NCBI RefSeq assembly: GCF_014190935.1
Contig: NZ_JACHVV010000002.1
Location: 744,001-808,000, forward strand
Reading direction: 5' to 3'
From: Chryseomonas sp014190935
Lineage (GTDB): Bacteria; Pseudomonadota; Gammaproteobacteria; Pseudomonadales; Pseudomonadaceae
Length of the DNA: 64,000 nt
A program made the position numbers and the translations under genes. Positions 8,734 through 16,915 of this stretch are shown here, piece by piece (position 1 is the first letter of the stretch; each line of letters starts with the position of its first letter). The notes under the pieces were generated by a model. The model was not told where the DNA came from. It did not search any database and saw only the letters and a list, made by a program, of their open reading frames with translations.

Positions 8734-10380
8734 ATGATGAAGGCCTCCGATCTGGTCGTTCGCTGCTTGGAAAACGAGGGTGTGGAATACATCTTCGGCA
8801 TTCCCGGCGAAGAGAACCTGGACCTGCTGGAATCCCTGCGGCGCTCCTCGCAGATCAAGCTGATCCTGACTCGCCACGAGCAGTCCGCCGGCTTCATGGC
8901 CGCCACCTACGGCCGTTTCACCGGCAAGACCGGTGTCTGCCTTTCCACCCTCGGTCCAGGTGCCACCAACCTGGTCACCGCCGGCGCCTACGCCTACCTG
9001 GGCGGCATGCCGATGCTGATGCTGACCGGCCAGAAGCCGATCAAGAAATCCAAGCAGGGGCGTTTCCAGATTCTCGACGTGTGCCGCATGATGGCGCCGC
9101 TCACCAAGTACACCCATCAGTTCGCCTCCGCCGACAACATCCCGTCGCGCATCCGCGAAGCCTTCCGCCTCGCCGAGGAAGAAAAGCCCGGCTCCGTGCA
9201 CCTGGAATTGCCGGAAGACATCGCCGACGAGCACACCGAGAGCCTGCCGGTACCGCCGAGCCTGAGCCGTCGTCCGGTCGCCGAAGCCAAGGCCATCGCC
9301 GCCGCCGTCTCCAAGCTGGAAAACGCCCGCAGCCCGGTGCTGGTACTGGGCGCCGGCACCAACCGCAAGATGACCGCGCGGGTGCTGCGTCAACTGATCG
9401 AGAAGACCGGTATCCCCTTCGTCACCACCCAGCTCGGCAAGGGCGTGGTCGACGAGCGCCATCCGCGCTTCCTGGGCAACGCCGCACTCTCCGCCGGTGA
9501 CTTCGTGCACCGCGCCCTGGAGTCCGCCGACCTCATCGTCAACATCGGCCACGATGTGATCGAGAAGCCGCCGTTCTTCATGACCCGTGGCGGCACCGAG
9601 GTCATCCACATCAACTTCCGCTCCGCCGAAGTCGATCCGGTGTATTTCCCCCAGGTCGAGGTGGTCGGCGACATCGCCAACGCCATCTGGGAGATCAAGG
9701 AGCGCATCGAAGTCCAGCCCACCTGGGACTTCGACCGCCTGCTGCACATCCGCGAAGCCAACGAGGCCCATGTCGCCGAAGGCGCCACCGATGACCGCTT
9801 CCCGGTCTATCCGCAGCGCCTGGTGGCCGATCTGCGCCACGTGCTGCCGTCCGACGGCATCGTCGCCCTGGACAACGGCATCTACAAGATCTGGTTCGCC
9901 CGCAACTACAAGGCCTACATGCCCAACACGGTGCTGCTGGACAACGCCCTGGCCACCATGGGCGCCGGTCTGCCGTCGGCCATGGCCGCGCGCCTGGTGC
10001 ATCCCAGCACCCCCATCGTCGCGGTCTGCGGCGACGGCGGCTTCATGATGAACAGCCAGGAGCTGGAAACCGCGGTGCGCCTGAAGATGAACCTGGTGGT
10101 CATCATCCTGCGCGACGACGGCTACGGCATGATCCGCTGGAAGCAGGCGCAGATGGGCTTCGAGGACTTCGGCCTGGACTACGGCAACCCGGACTTCGTC
10201 CGCTACGCCGAAAGCTACGGCGCCCACGGCCATCGCGTGGAAAGCGCGGCGGCCTTCGCGCCGCTGGTGCAGCACTGCCTGGACACCCCTGGCGTCCACG
10301 TCATCGACTGCCCGGTGGACTACTCCGAGAACGACCGCATCCTGCACCAGGACATCAAGGAACGCAGCGCGGCGGTGTGA
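8734..10380 (+). CDS. Acetolactate synthase-like large subunit (ThDP enzyme)
   Basis: 548 residues with the three-part ThDP-enzyme fold. The N-terminal pyrimidine-binding domain has the cofactor glutamate in LTRHEQSAGFMAATYGR. The central domain lacks the RFDDR FAD-loop motif of anabolic AHAS. The C-terminal pyrophosphate domain has GDGGFMMNSQELETAVRLKMN. No small regulatory subunit gene follows. This fits a catabolic, AlsS-like enzyme making acetolactate from two pyruvates, or a related pyruvate/oxo-acid decarboxylase. The start is ATGATG with AAGGA upstream; I keep the first ATG. Confidence 0.82.
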   Translation: MMKASDLVVRCLENEGVEYIFGIPGEENLDLLESLRRSSQIKLILTRHEQSAGFMAATYGRFTGKTGVCLSTLGPGATNLVTAGAYAYLGGMPMLMLTGQKPIKKSKQGRFQILDVCRMMAPLTKYTHQFASADNIPSRIREAFRLAEEEKPGSVHLELPEDIADEHTESLPVPPSLSRRPVAEAKAIAAAVSKLENARSPVLVLGAGTNRKMTARVLRQLIEKTGIPFVTTQLGKGVVDERHPRFLGNAALSAGDFVHRALESADLIVNIGHDVIEKPPFFMTRGGTEVIHINFRSAEVDPVYFPQVEVVGDIANAIWEIKERIEVQPTWDFDRLLHIREANEAHVAEGATDDRFPVYPQRLVADLRHVLPSDGIVALDNGIYKIWFARNYKAYMPNTVLLDNALATMGAGLPSAMAARLVHPSTPIVAVCGDGGFMMNSQELETAVRLKMNLVVIILRDDGYGMIRWKQAQMGFEDFGLDYGNPDFVRYAESYGAHGHRVESAAAFAPLVQHCLDTPGVHVIDCPVDYSENDRILHQDIKERSAAV

Positions 10381-10406
10381 TCGGTTAGCTCCGGCGATCC
10401 CGTTGA

Positions 10407-10436
10407 CGCCCCGGCCTCCAGGCCGGGGCGTTTTTC
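10407..10436 (+). terminator. Rho-independent terminator of the acetolactate synthase-like gene
   Basis: Perfect 10-bp stem CGCCCCGGCC (10407-10416) and GGCCGGGGCG (10421-10430), loop TCCA, followed by TTTTTC. It starts 26 bases after the stop codon. Confidence 0.95.
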
Positions 10437-10901
10437 ATTGCGGCCGAAGAAAATAACCCGTCCGCTCCGACTCTCAATCCACCGCCAATATCGTCAAACT
10501 AATAGGCAGGAAAACCCAGAAAAAACAAACAGATACGACATGGGATCACTCCAGACCCTGCCGAATATCCAGGTAATCACGCAGCCTATCGTCCAGATTC
10601 GAATATCGCGGCGATTCGAGTTCTATTAAGCAGCCCTTAAGGATCGTGGTCGCGGATGCGTCCATCTTCAAGCCCTCGCCGCCCGCCCTTCCCTTGGCGC
10701 GGTGATGGATCGAGAGCCAAGCGCACGACGATTCCCTGGGGCCAATCCGTGGTTACCCGCACAAGCTGCCAAGCGCCCCTTCGCACCGACCGGTTCTGCC
10801 GGTCGGCTGACGAATCGACAGAGGCTGCCGTAACCGCGAAGCATGAGGTGCGAGGTTTCAGACCCCGTACCTTCCAACGCTCCGCTATCCAGGTAGTCCA
10901 C
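10437..10901. other. Non-coding interval with AT-richer tract before the chemoreceptor
   Basis: About 465 bases without a convincing gene. The stretch about 10441-10640 is markedly AT-richer than the rest of the window (A-rich runs near 10510-10530). An open frame runs into the chemoreceptor from 10656, but its Arg/Ser/Pro-rich translation looks non-coding. The interval presumably holds the chemoreceptor promoter; I cannot place it. Confidence 0.5.
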
Positions 10902-12815
10902 ATGCAGCAAGTTGGCTGGAATCCATTAAGCAATATAAGCGTCAGGGCCAAGCTGGGCCTTGGCTTCGCCCTGCTCATCGGCATGATCCTGCTGGTGGCC
11001 TACACCGGCTGGTCGGCCACCGATACCCTGCGCGATCGCAGCGAGCGCATGAACGATATCGCCGGCTACAGCACCCTGGCCCGTGACATGCGCATCGAGC
11101 GGCTGGTGTACTTCACCAAGGCCGATGACGCCCAGGCGGCCAAGTGGCTCGCCGCCCTGGACAAGACCGAAGGCCAGTTGCAGACCATCATCCCGCACTT
11201 CAACTCGCCGGCGAACAAGGCCCTGCTCAATGAGGCCGGCGCCGCGCTCAAACGCTATCGCGACTTCTACAACCAGACGATCACCGCCACCCGCGAGCGG
11301 GAATCCATCCGCAAGATCGCCAGCAGCGCGGCAGAAGCAGCCAATGCCCATTTGCTGACACTGGCCGAGGAAGCGAATGGCGAGACCGGTCGCCCGGCCG
11401 ATCGCCAGCAGCTGGCGACGCTCTTCATCGGTGTACAGCGGATGAGGGTTGATTTCCGCGGCTATGCCGCCGCACCCGGCAAGGACAGCGAACAGACCGC
11501 GCGTAACTCCGTCAACGCCGTGCTGACCCAGGCCAAGGCGCTCGGCACCACGGCGTTGCCGACCGAGACCGTGCAAAAGCTCTTCGGTGAAGTCTCCGGC
11601 TACGGGCAGCGTCTCGACCAGCTGGTGGCCGCGCAGGCGCAGGTGGATCAGGCGCAGGGCGGTATCACCACGACCATCACCACCCTGCTCGGCATCGCCG
11701 ACAAGCTCACCGCCATCCAGCAGGAATTTCGCGCGGCCGACGTGGCCGGTGCCCGTCAGCTGCTGTTGATCTGGTTGGCCGTCGCCATCGCCCTGGGTCT
11801 GGCCTGTGCCTGGCTGATCACCCGTTCCATCGTCAAGCCCTTGCAGGACACCGTGGCCTTGGCCGAGCAGGTCGCCAGTGGCGACTTCACCCATCAGCAG
11901 CAGATCACCCGCAAGGATGAACTGGGCGCCCTGCAGACCAGCATGCAAGGCATGACCGGCAACCTGCGGCGGCTGATCGGCGAGGTGCGCGACGGGGTGG
12001 TCCAGGTGGCCAGTGCCGCCGAGCAGCTGTCGGCGGTCACCGAACAGACCAGCGCTGGAGTCCAGTCACAAAAGGTCGAGACCGACCAGATCGCCACCGC
12101 CATGCAGGAGATGACCGCCACCACCCACGAGGTGGCGCGCAACGCCGGGGACGCGGCCAAGTCCGCGCTGGAAGCCAGTCGCCAGGCCCAGCAGGGCGAG
12201 CAGTCGGTGAGCAAGGCGGTCGACCAGATCGAGGTGCTGGCCCGGGAAATGGAATCGACCAAGGCCGCCATGGCCACCCTGCGTGATCACGCCGACAGCA
12301 TCGGCGGCGTACTCGACGTGATCAAGGCCGTTTCCGAGCAGACCAACCTGCTGGCGCTCAACGCCGCCATCGAAGCCGCCCGCGCCGGCGAGGCGGGACG
12401 CGGCTTCGCCGTGGTCGCCGACGAGGTTCGCGGCCTGGCCCAGCGCACCCGCTCCTCGACCGACGAGATCGCCCAGCTCATCACCGGTCTGCACCAGAGC
12501 ACCGACCGCATGGGCACGGTGCTCGACCACAACATGCAGCTGACCGAGAGCAGCGTCGGCCTGTCGCGCGAAGCGGGTGAGATGCTCAAGCGCATCACCC
12601 GGTCGGTCAAGGACATCGAATCGATGAACGAGCAGATCGCCTGCGCCGCCGAACAGCAGAGTTCGGCCGGCGAAGAGATCAGCCGCAATGTCACCAACGT
12701 CCGCGACATCTCCGACCAGACCGCCGCGGCCAGCGAAGAGACGGCCTCTTCGAGCATGGAGCTGGCCCGCATCGGCGTGCACCTGCAGGAGATGACGGCG
12801 CGCTTCAAGGTGTGA
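10902..12815 (+). CDS. Methyl-accepting chemotaxis protein with large periplasmic helical sensor domain
   Basis: 637 residues from ATG 10902. A membrane helix near residues 17-38 is followed by a periplasmic region of about 250 residues that is nearly all helical, a second membrane helix (LLLIWLAVAIALGLACAWLIT), a HAMP domain, and a cytoplasmic signalling domain. The signalling hairpin tip VSEQTNLLALNAAIEAARAGE is intact. The size and helical nature of the sensor suggest the helical bimodular type (as in McpS) rather than a Cache or short four-helix domain; this is inference. Upstream codons in the same frame (from 10656) lack protein character. No che genes are nearby, so it is an orphan receptor. 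Confidence 0.9.
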   Translation: MQQVGWNPLSNISVRAKLGLGFALLIGMILLVAYTGWSATDTLRDRSERMNDIAGYSTLARDMRIERLVYFTKADDAQAAKWLAALDKTEGQLQTIIPHFNSPANKALLNEAGAALKRYRDFYNQTITATRERESIRKIASSAAEAANAHLLTLAEEANGETGRPADRQQLATLFIGVQRMRVDFRGYAAAPGKDSEQTARNSVNAVLTQAKALGTTALPTETVQKLFGEVSGYGQRLDQLVAAQAQVDQAQGGITTTITTLLGIADKLTAIQQEFRAADVAGARQLLLIWLAVAIALGLACAWLITRSIVKPLQDTVALAEQVASGDFTHQQQITRKDELGALQTSMQGMTGNLRRLIGEVRDGVVQVASAAEQLSAVTEQTSAGVQSQKVETDQIATAMQEMTATTHEVARNAGDAAKSALEASRQAQQGEQSVSKAVDQIEVLAREMESTKAAMATLRDHADSIGGVLDVIKAVSEQTNLLALNAAIEAARAGEAGRGFAVVADEVRGLAQRTRSSTDEIAQLITGLHQSTDRMGTVLDHNMQLTESSVGLSREAGEMLKRITRSVKDIESMNEQIACAAEQQSSAGEEISRNVTNVRDISDQTAAASEETASSSMELARIGVHLQEMTARFKV

Positions 12816-12827
12816 GTCTGGCGCCTT

Positions 12828-13050
12828 CCCTCACCCCGACCCTCTCCCACGGGGAGAGGGGGCGCACCCGGTGTGGCCCGCGTAGCGTGGAAAACGGCGC
12901 AGCCTTTTCCACGCGGACGAACCCGCTGCGATAGCGGCTTCGCTGCAAACCAGCCTGCAGCCCCCCTCACCCCGATCCTCTCCCCAGGGAGAGGGGCGCA
13001 TCCGGTGTGTCACTGCGTAGGGTGGAAAACGGCGCAGCCTTTTCCACGCG
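12828..13050. repeat. Two tandem copies of a ~136-bp composite repeat (families B + C)
   Basis: Each copy starts with CCCTCACCCCGA...CCTCTCCC/GGGGAGAGGG (family B; first bases at 12828 and 12964). Each ends with GTGGAAAACGGCGCAGCCTTTTCCACGCGGAC (family C written in two parts: GTGGAAAACGGCGCAGCC then TTTTCCACGCGGAC). The second copy is about 136 bases after the first. The interval 12816-13214 holds no gene; it separates the convergent ends of the chemoreceptor and the ClpP-like gene. Confidence 0.85.
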
Positions 13051-13214
13051 GACTAATCGTTACCTCAGGCTCGGACAGGCCCAGCGCGGTTCGACGCCGG
13101 CTGCCTGACGCCCAGTTCGGCGGGTTTCGACGATTGCCCCTTCTCAGCCCAACCTATCCTTCACCTAGTCCGCGAGCGCACTCGGGCCAGGTGGCAACTC
13201 GCCTGCAACCCTCT

Positions 13215-13916
13215 TCAGCGCCCTCCGCCATCGGTGATGAAATAGGTGGCTCGGTCGCTGCCACGCGGTAGCTGGTCCGACGCCCGAGTGATCAGGCCGA
13301 GGGCCTTGGCGGCGTCGTAATCCAGGCGCCGTCTGTTGCTTTCCGAGGACAGCAAGGCCGCGCGGTCTTCCGGCGTCAGCTTGAGGCAGCCCTGGTAGAT
13401 CTCGCTGAACTTGAGGTTCGCCCGTTCCGCATCCTCGAAGGCCTGCCTGGCCTGGTCGGGTTTCATGTAGCCATTGACGGCGATGGATGTCGCGGCCGGA
13501 TGCAGGAGAAAGGTCGACAACGGCGCGGCATAGCGATCCTCGGTCGCGCAATAGATCAGCGTGGCGGAAGAGTCCGTCGCGGCGGCATTGATGGTGTTGA
13601 GATGCAGCGGATAGTGCCGGATGAATTCGTAGGCGACATAGCCCGCCTCCAGGTCGCCACCATGGCTGTTGAGATAGAGATTGACGTTCTTGACGGCGGG
13701 GTATTTCAAAGCGATATCGCTCAGGGCGGCCAGCAGGGAGCTGACCGCTCGATCATTGATGCCGCTGTTGAAGTACACCGAGGCGGTATCGGCAGTGGCC
13801 GCCCCGCCTTCCCCGCGGATAACGGTCATTTCGGCCGCGGCCTCCGTCAGCCAGCTCGCGGTCAGCAGCGCCAGGACGACCCTGGACAGCCGTGGCGCAC
13901 GCGTCGAACGTCCCAT
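13215..13916 (-). CDS. Exported ClpP/crotonase-fold serine protease-like protein
   Basis: 233 residues from an ATG at 13916 with AAGGGAG about 9 bases upstream (an earlier in-frame ATG at 13940 has no such site). The N-terminus MGRSTRAPRLSRVVLALLTASWLTEAAAE is a signal peptide, so the protein should be periplasmic. The rest resembles ClpP: YLNSHGGDLEAGYVAYEFIR corresponds to the ClpP oxyanion-side INSPGGSV... strand. The serine region is ATDSSATLIYCATEDR and STFLLHPAAT carries a histidine where ClpP has MIHQP. A signal peptide is unusual because cytoplasmic ClpP works with AAA+ partners. Function unknown; a peptidase role is inference. Confidence 0.7.
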   Translation of the reverse strand: MGRSTRAPRLSRVVLALLTASWLTEAAAEMTVIRGEGGAATADTASVYFNSGINDRAVSSLLAALSDIALKYPAVKNVNLYLNSHGGDLEAGYVAYEFIRHYPLHLNTINAAATDSSATLIYCATEDRYAAPLSTFLLHPAATSIAVNGYMKPDQARQAFEDAERANLKFSEIYQGCLKLTPEDRAALLSSESNRRRLDYDAAKALGLITRASDQLPRGSDRATYFITDGGGR

Positions 13917-14012
13917 CCCCGCTCGCTCCCTTTTCGGCATCAGGTTTGAAAAGGTAGATAGCGAGCCTTAAGGTCGGCTTAACCCGCCAGGACGCCTCAG
14001 CGTTCGGTGCCC

Positions 14013-14369
14013 TCAGTCCTTTTTCAGCAGACCGGCCAGCCCGGCGAAGGGATTGTGGGTGGCCTGGGCCACCTTGGGCGAGCTCAGGGAGCTGTCGCTG
14101 AAATACTGCTGATCGGTATAGCGACTGTGCTCGTTGTCGTGGCAGTACAGGCACAGCAATTCCCAGTTGGAGCCGTCCTGAGGATTGTTGTCGTGGTTGT
14201 GGTCACGATGGTGCACGGTCAGTTCGCTCAGGCGCTTGCCAGCGAACTCCCGGGCGCAGCGACCACAGACGTGGGGATACATCTTCAGCGCCTTGTCGCG
14301 ATAGCCGCGTTCGCGCTCGCGCTGGGTCTCGGCGAGGATTCGATCCAGCTTCGAGGTATCGGTAGCCAT
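14013..14369 (-). CDS. YajD-like HNH nuclease domain protein
   Basis: 118 residues from ATG 14369 (MATDTSKLDRILAETQ); the upstream extension is unlike protein. The HNH/zinc motif is clear: HVCGRCAREF, LSELTVHHRDHNHDNNPQDGSNW, then ELLCLYCHDNEH. Four cysteines in two CxxC pairs flank the HH...N...H core. This is the YajD family of small stand-alone HNH proteins, widespread in Proteobacteria and not characterised. No restriction or phage genes are adjacent, so a housekeeping rather than defence role seems likelier. Confidence 0.88.
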   Translation of the reverse strand: MATDTSKLDRILAETQRERERGYRDKALKMYPHVCGRCAREFAGKRLSELTVHHRDHNHDNNPQDGSNWELLCLYCHDNEHSRYTDQQYFSDSSLSSPKVAQATHNPFAGLAGLLKKD

Positions 14370-14522
14370 GCTGCACCTGGAGGGTCGGGTAGAAAGGCGC
14401 AGTATAGCCTGGGCCCGGCCTTCCCGGTGAGCGTCTATCACTGGCTCCGGCTGCCGAGTGCCCTGCTTGCGGGGAGCGCAGCGAAGTCCTGAAATCCACC
14501 CTCGCTGCGACCTGCCACCGCC

Positions 14523-14954
14523 CTATAGCCGCATCCCCACTGCCAGCCGGTTGAAGGCATTCATCAAGGCCACCGCAAAGGTCAGGTCGGCGATTTCCGC
14601 GTCGCTGAATTGCGCCCTGAGCGGTTCGTAGGCCGTGTCGGGGGCGCCCTTCTCGGCGACGGCGGTCAGGGTCTCGGCCCACTCCAGGGCCGCGCGCTCG
14701 CGGGCGTCGAACAGGTTGCTGATGCGCCAGCCGGCCAGGCGATCCAGCTTGGCCTGGCTGACACCCTGCTCGCGCAGGGTTTCGGCGTGCTTGCCCAGGC
14801 AGAAGGCGCAGCCATTGATCTGGGAGACGCGCAGATAGATCAGCTCCACCAGCTCCAGGCCGAGCGAACTCTGCGCCAGGGCCTGGCCTGTGGCGATCAG
14901 GCCTTGATAGGCGGCGGGCGAGAGGGTGGAAAACGGCAGGCGCAATTGGCTCAT
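14523..14954 (-). CDS. Carboxymuconolactone decarboxylase / AhpD-family protein
   Basis: 143 residues, all-helical AhpD-like fold. The active-site motif ISQINGCAFCLGKHAETLR-type sequence is present (RVSQINGCAFCLGKHAE), with the CxxC pair and downstream His that give disulfide reductase activity in AhpD. The C-terminal DAEIADLTFAVALMNAFNRLAVGMR is also typical. It is divergently arranged with a MocR-type regulator (start 15166), which may control it. Confidence 0.88.
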   Translation of the reverse strand: MSQLRLPFSTLSPAAYQGLIATGQALAQSSLGLELVELIYLRVSQINGCAFCLGKHAETLREQGVSQAKLDRLAGWRISNLFDARERAALEWAETLTAVAEKGAPDTAYEPLRAQFSDAEIADLTFAVALMNAFNRLAVGMRL

Positions 14955-15165
14955 GGCTTACTCCAGGGTAAAGGTCACAGGGTGGGCGAGATGGCCTCGC
15001 GGAGATGTCGTTCACGGGTGGTCGCCCGGGTCTCGGCAACGTCGGCCGGGCCCTCCAGGTAGCTGAATGCTGAGGCCCTGGCGGGCGCCTCCGGGAAAGC
15101 TGCGCCCACTCTAGGCGGCCAATGGCCTAGGCTATAGGGCCAAGAAAGAACCAAACGACCAGGCC
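14955..15165. promoter_or_regulatory. Divergent region between AhpD-like gene and MocR regulator
   Basis: 211 bases between two divergent starts. Close to the regulator, GGCCAATGGCCTAGGCTATA contains a short palindrome (about 15117-15129) next to a TATA-containing -10-like sequence. MocR/PdxR regulators usually bind their own divergent promoter, so this is the likely operator region; exact sites not assigned. Confidence 0.35.
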
Positions 15166-16566
15166 ATGACCCTTACCGCCGCCCTCGACAGCCGCCTTGC
15201 CCTGCCGCTCTATCGGCAGCTCTACCAGCGCTTTCGCCAGGCACTGGACGACGGCCGCCTGCGGCCCGGTGATCGGGTACCCGCGGTGCGCGCCCTGGCG
15301 GCGGAGCTGAACGTGGCCCGGGGGACGGTGGAGATGGCCTACCAGCAGCTGATCGCCGAGGGCTTTCTGCTGCCGCGCGGTCCGGCCGGAACCATCGTCT
15401 CGCCCCAGTGGAGTCGCCCGGCCGCTGCACCACCCGCCGTGCCCTCTTCACCGGACGCCTCGGCGACCCATGCCGGCGGCGCGCCCCTGCCGCTGCAGCT
15501 GGGCCTGCCGGCGCTGGACGCCTTTCCGCGCAAAGGCTGGACGCGCCTGGCCGCGCGACAGTTGCGCAGCCAGGGCCTGGAAGGGCTGGTGTATCCCGAT
15601 GCCCGGGGTCACGCCGGTTTGCGCACCGCCCTCGCCACCTACCTGGGCCTGTCCCGCGGGATCGCCTGTGGTCCGGAGCAGGTGTTCGTCTGCGCGGGCT
15701 ATCGCGCCTGCCTGGATCTGATCGTCCAGACGCTGCTGGCGCCCGGCGATGCCTGCTGGTTCGAGGAGCCCGGTTATTTCATCGCCCGCCAGGCGCTGCA
15801 GGACGCCGGCCTGGCACTGGTGCCGGTGCCCGTGGACGCGGCGGGACTGGACGTCGACGCCGGTCTCGCCCGGGCGCCGGCTGCCCGTTGCGCCCTGGTC
15901 ACCCCCAGTCACCAGAGTCCGCTGGGCGTGTCCCTCGCCCTGCCCCGGCGGCTGGCATTGCTGGATTGGGCGGGGCGGCAGGACGCCTGGATCATCGAGG
16001 ACGACTACGACAGCGAATACCGCTACCAGGGCAAGCCGCTGCCCGCGCTCAAGAGCCTGGATGATGGCGGTCGGGTCCTCTACAGCGGGACCTTCAGCAA
16101 GGTGCTGTTTCCCGGCCTGCGCCTCGCCTACCTGGTGGTGCCGCCCGCGCAGGTCGCGGCCTTCGGCCACAGCGCCGACCGGCTGCACAACCACGCGCCC
16201 CTGCTGCTGCAGGCCACGGTCGCGAGCTTTCTGGAAGAGGGGCATTTCGCCCGCCATCTCAACCGCATGCGCAGTCTCTACCGGCAGCGCCGCCAGTGGC
16301 TGGCCGAGGCGCTGACGACCGCCCTGGGCGACGCGGCGCGGATCGATCTGCAGGCCGGCGGCCTGCACCTGCTGGCACGCCTGACCCAGGGCGATGATCG
16401 CCGCTGGGCGGAGGCCGCCCGGGCTGACGGCCTGGCGGTCCAGGCCCTGTCGCGCTGGTATCTGGAAGCGCCCCAGGCCCAGGGGCTGCTGCTGGGCTTC
16501 ACCAATGTCGCCAGCGCGGCGCAAGCCGGCGAACTGGCCCGGCGACTGGCCCGACTGGAACGCTGA
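15166..16566 (+). CDS. MocR/PdxR-type transcriptional regulator (GntR HTH + aminotransferase domain)
   Basis: 466 residues. Residues 1-75 form a GntR winged HTH (LPLYRQLYQRFRQALDDGRLRPGDRVPAVRALA, NVARGTVEMAYQQL). A linker follows, then a class-I aminotransferase fold with LVTPSHQSPLG, IIEDDYDSEYRY and the PLP-lysine motif YSGTFSKVLFPGLRLAYLV. These regulators bind PLP or PLP-amino acid adducts; targets include pyridoxine synthesis and amino acid metabolism. The target here could be the divergent AhpD-like gene. Confidence 0.92.
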   Translation: MTLTAALDSRLALPLYRQLYQRFRQALDDGRLRPGDRVPAVRALAAELNVARGTVEMAYQQLIAEGFLLPRGPAGTIVSPQWSRPAAAPPAVPSSPDASATHAGGAPLPLQLGLPALDAFPRKGWTRLAARQLRSQGLEGLVYPDARGHAGLRTALATYLGLSRGIACGPEQVFVCAGYRACLDLIVQTLLAPGDACWFEEPGYFIARQALQDAGLALVPVPVDAAGLDVDAGLARAPAARCALVTPSHQSPLGVSLALPRRLALLDWAGRQDAWIIEDDYDSEYRYQGKPLPALKSLDDGGRVLYSGTFSKVLFPGLRLAYLVVPPAQVAAFGHSADRLHNHAPLLLQATVASFLEEGHFARHLNRMRSLYRQRRQWLAEALTTALGDAARIDLQAGGLHLLARLTQGDDRRWAEAARADGLAVQALSRWYLEAPQAQGLLLGFTNVASAAQAGELARRLARLER

Positions 16567-16915
16567 CGGCGCGTTCTTCGCCCTTGTCCTCCGCGGCGGG
16601 CCTTCCGCCAGCGCCGCTCCGAAGCGCAAGAATGTTTACTGAGTCACATAAAACTTTTTCAGGGGCGACCACTCAAAGACCAGGCTCGGAGGCTCTAGCC
16701 TGCCCCTCTCGATCGGAAAGCCACCTTTTTTCGGCACCTATTCCGCAGGGAGCGGCGCGAGCGGCGTCACCTGCGGTACCCGCACTACCAGGAGCCACGC
16801 TTCCCCGCCGTCGGCGCAAGACACGGATCAGTCGCGTTCCCCTCCGCTAGCTCGCTGTACCCCAAACGTCTGCCCCCTGGGCGTGAGTCGATAACCTGGC
16901 GCGTGAGGCCTTTGC
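16567..16915. other. Non-coding interval upstream of the CHASE3 chemoreceptor
   Basis: 349 bases between the MocR gene and the chemoreceptor start. No convincing gene, terminator or named operator; an open frame at 16584-16850 has no recognisable protein character. A modestly AT-rich spot lies at about 16630-16665. It presumably contains the chemoreceptor promoter. Confidence 0.4.

Noticed and set aside
8605..10347. 580-codon minus-strand frame opposite the acetolactate synthase-like gene
   Set aside because: Composition (Gly, Asp, Val, His rich, no motif) is antisense-like; the plus-strand protein is unmistakable.
10656..10901. N-terminal extension of the chemoreceptor to 719 residues
   Set aside because: The extra 82 residues are Arg/Ser/Pro-rich and precede a normal chemoreceptor N-terminus beginning at 10902.
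14013..14369. HNH protein as part of a restriction or defence island
   Set aside because: No methyltransferase, helicase or phage-like gene nearby; matches the housekeeping YajD family.
16584..16850. 88-codon plus-strand frame after the MocR gene
   Set aside because: Starts inside the MocR 3' region, low-complexity Ser/Arg/Pro composition, no ribosome site.
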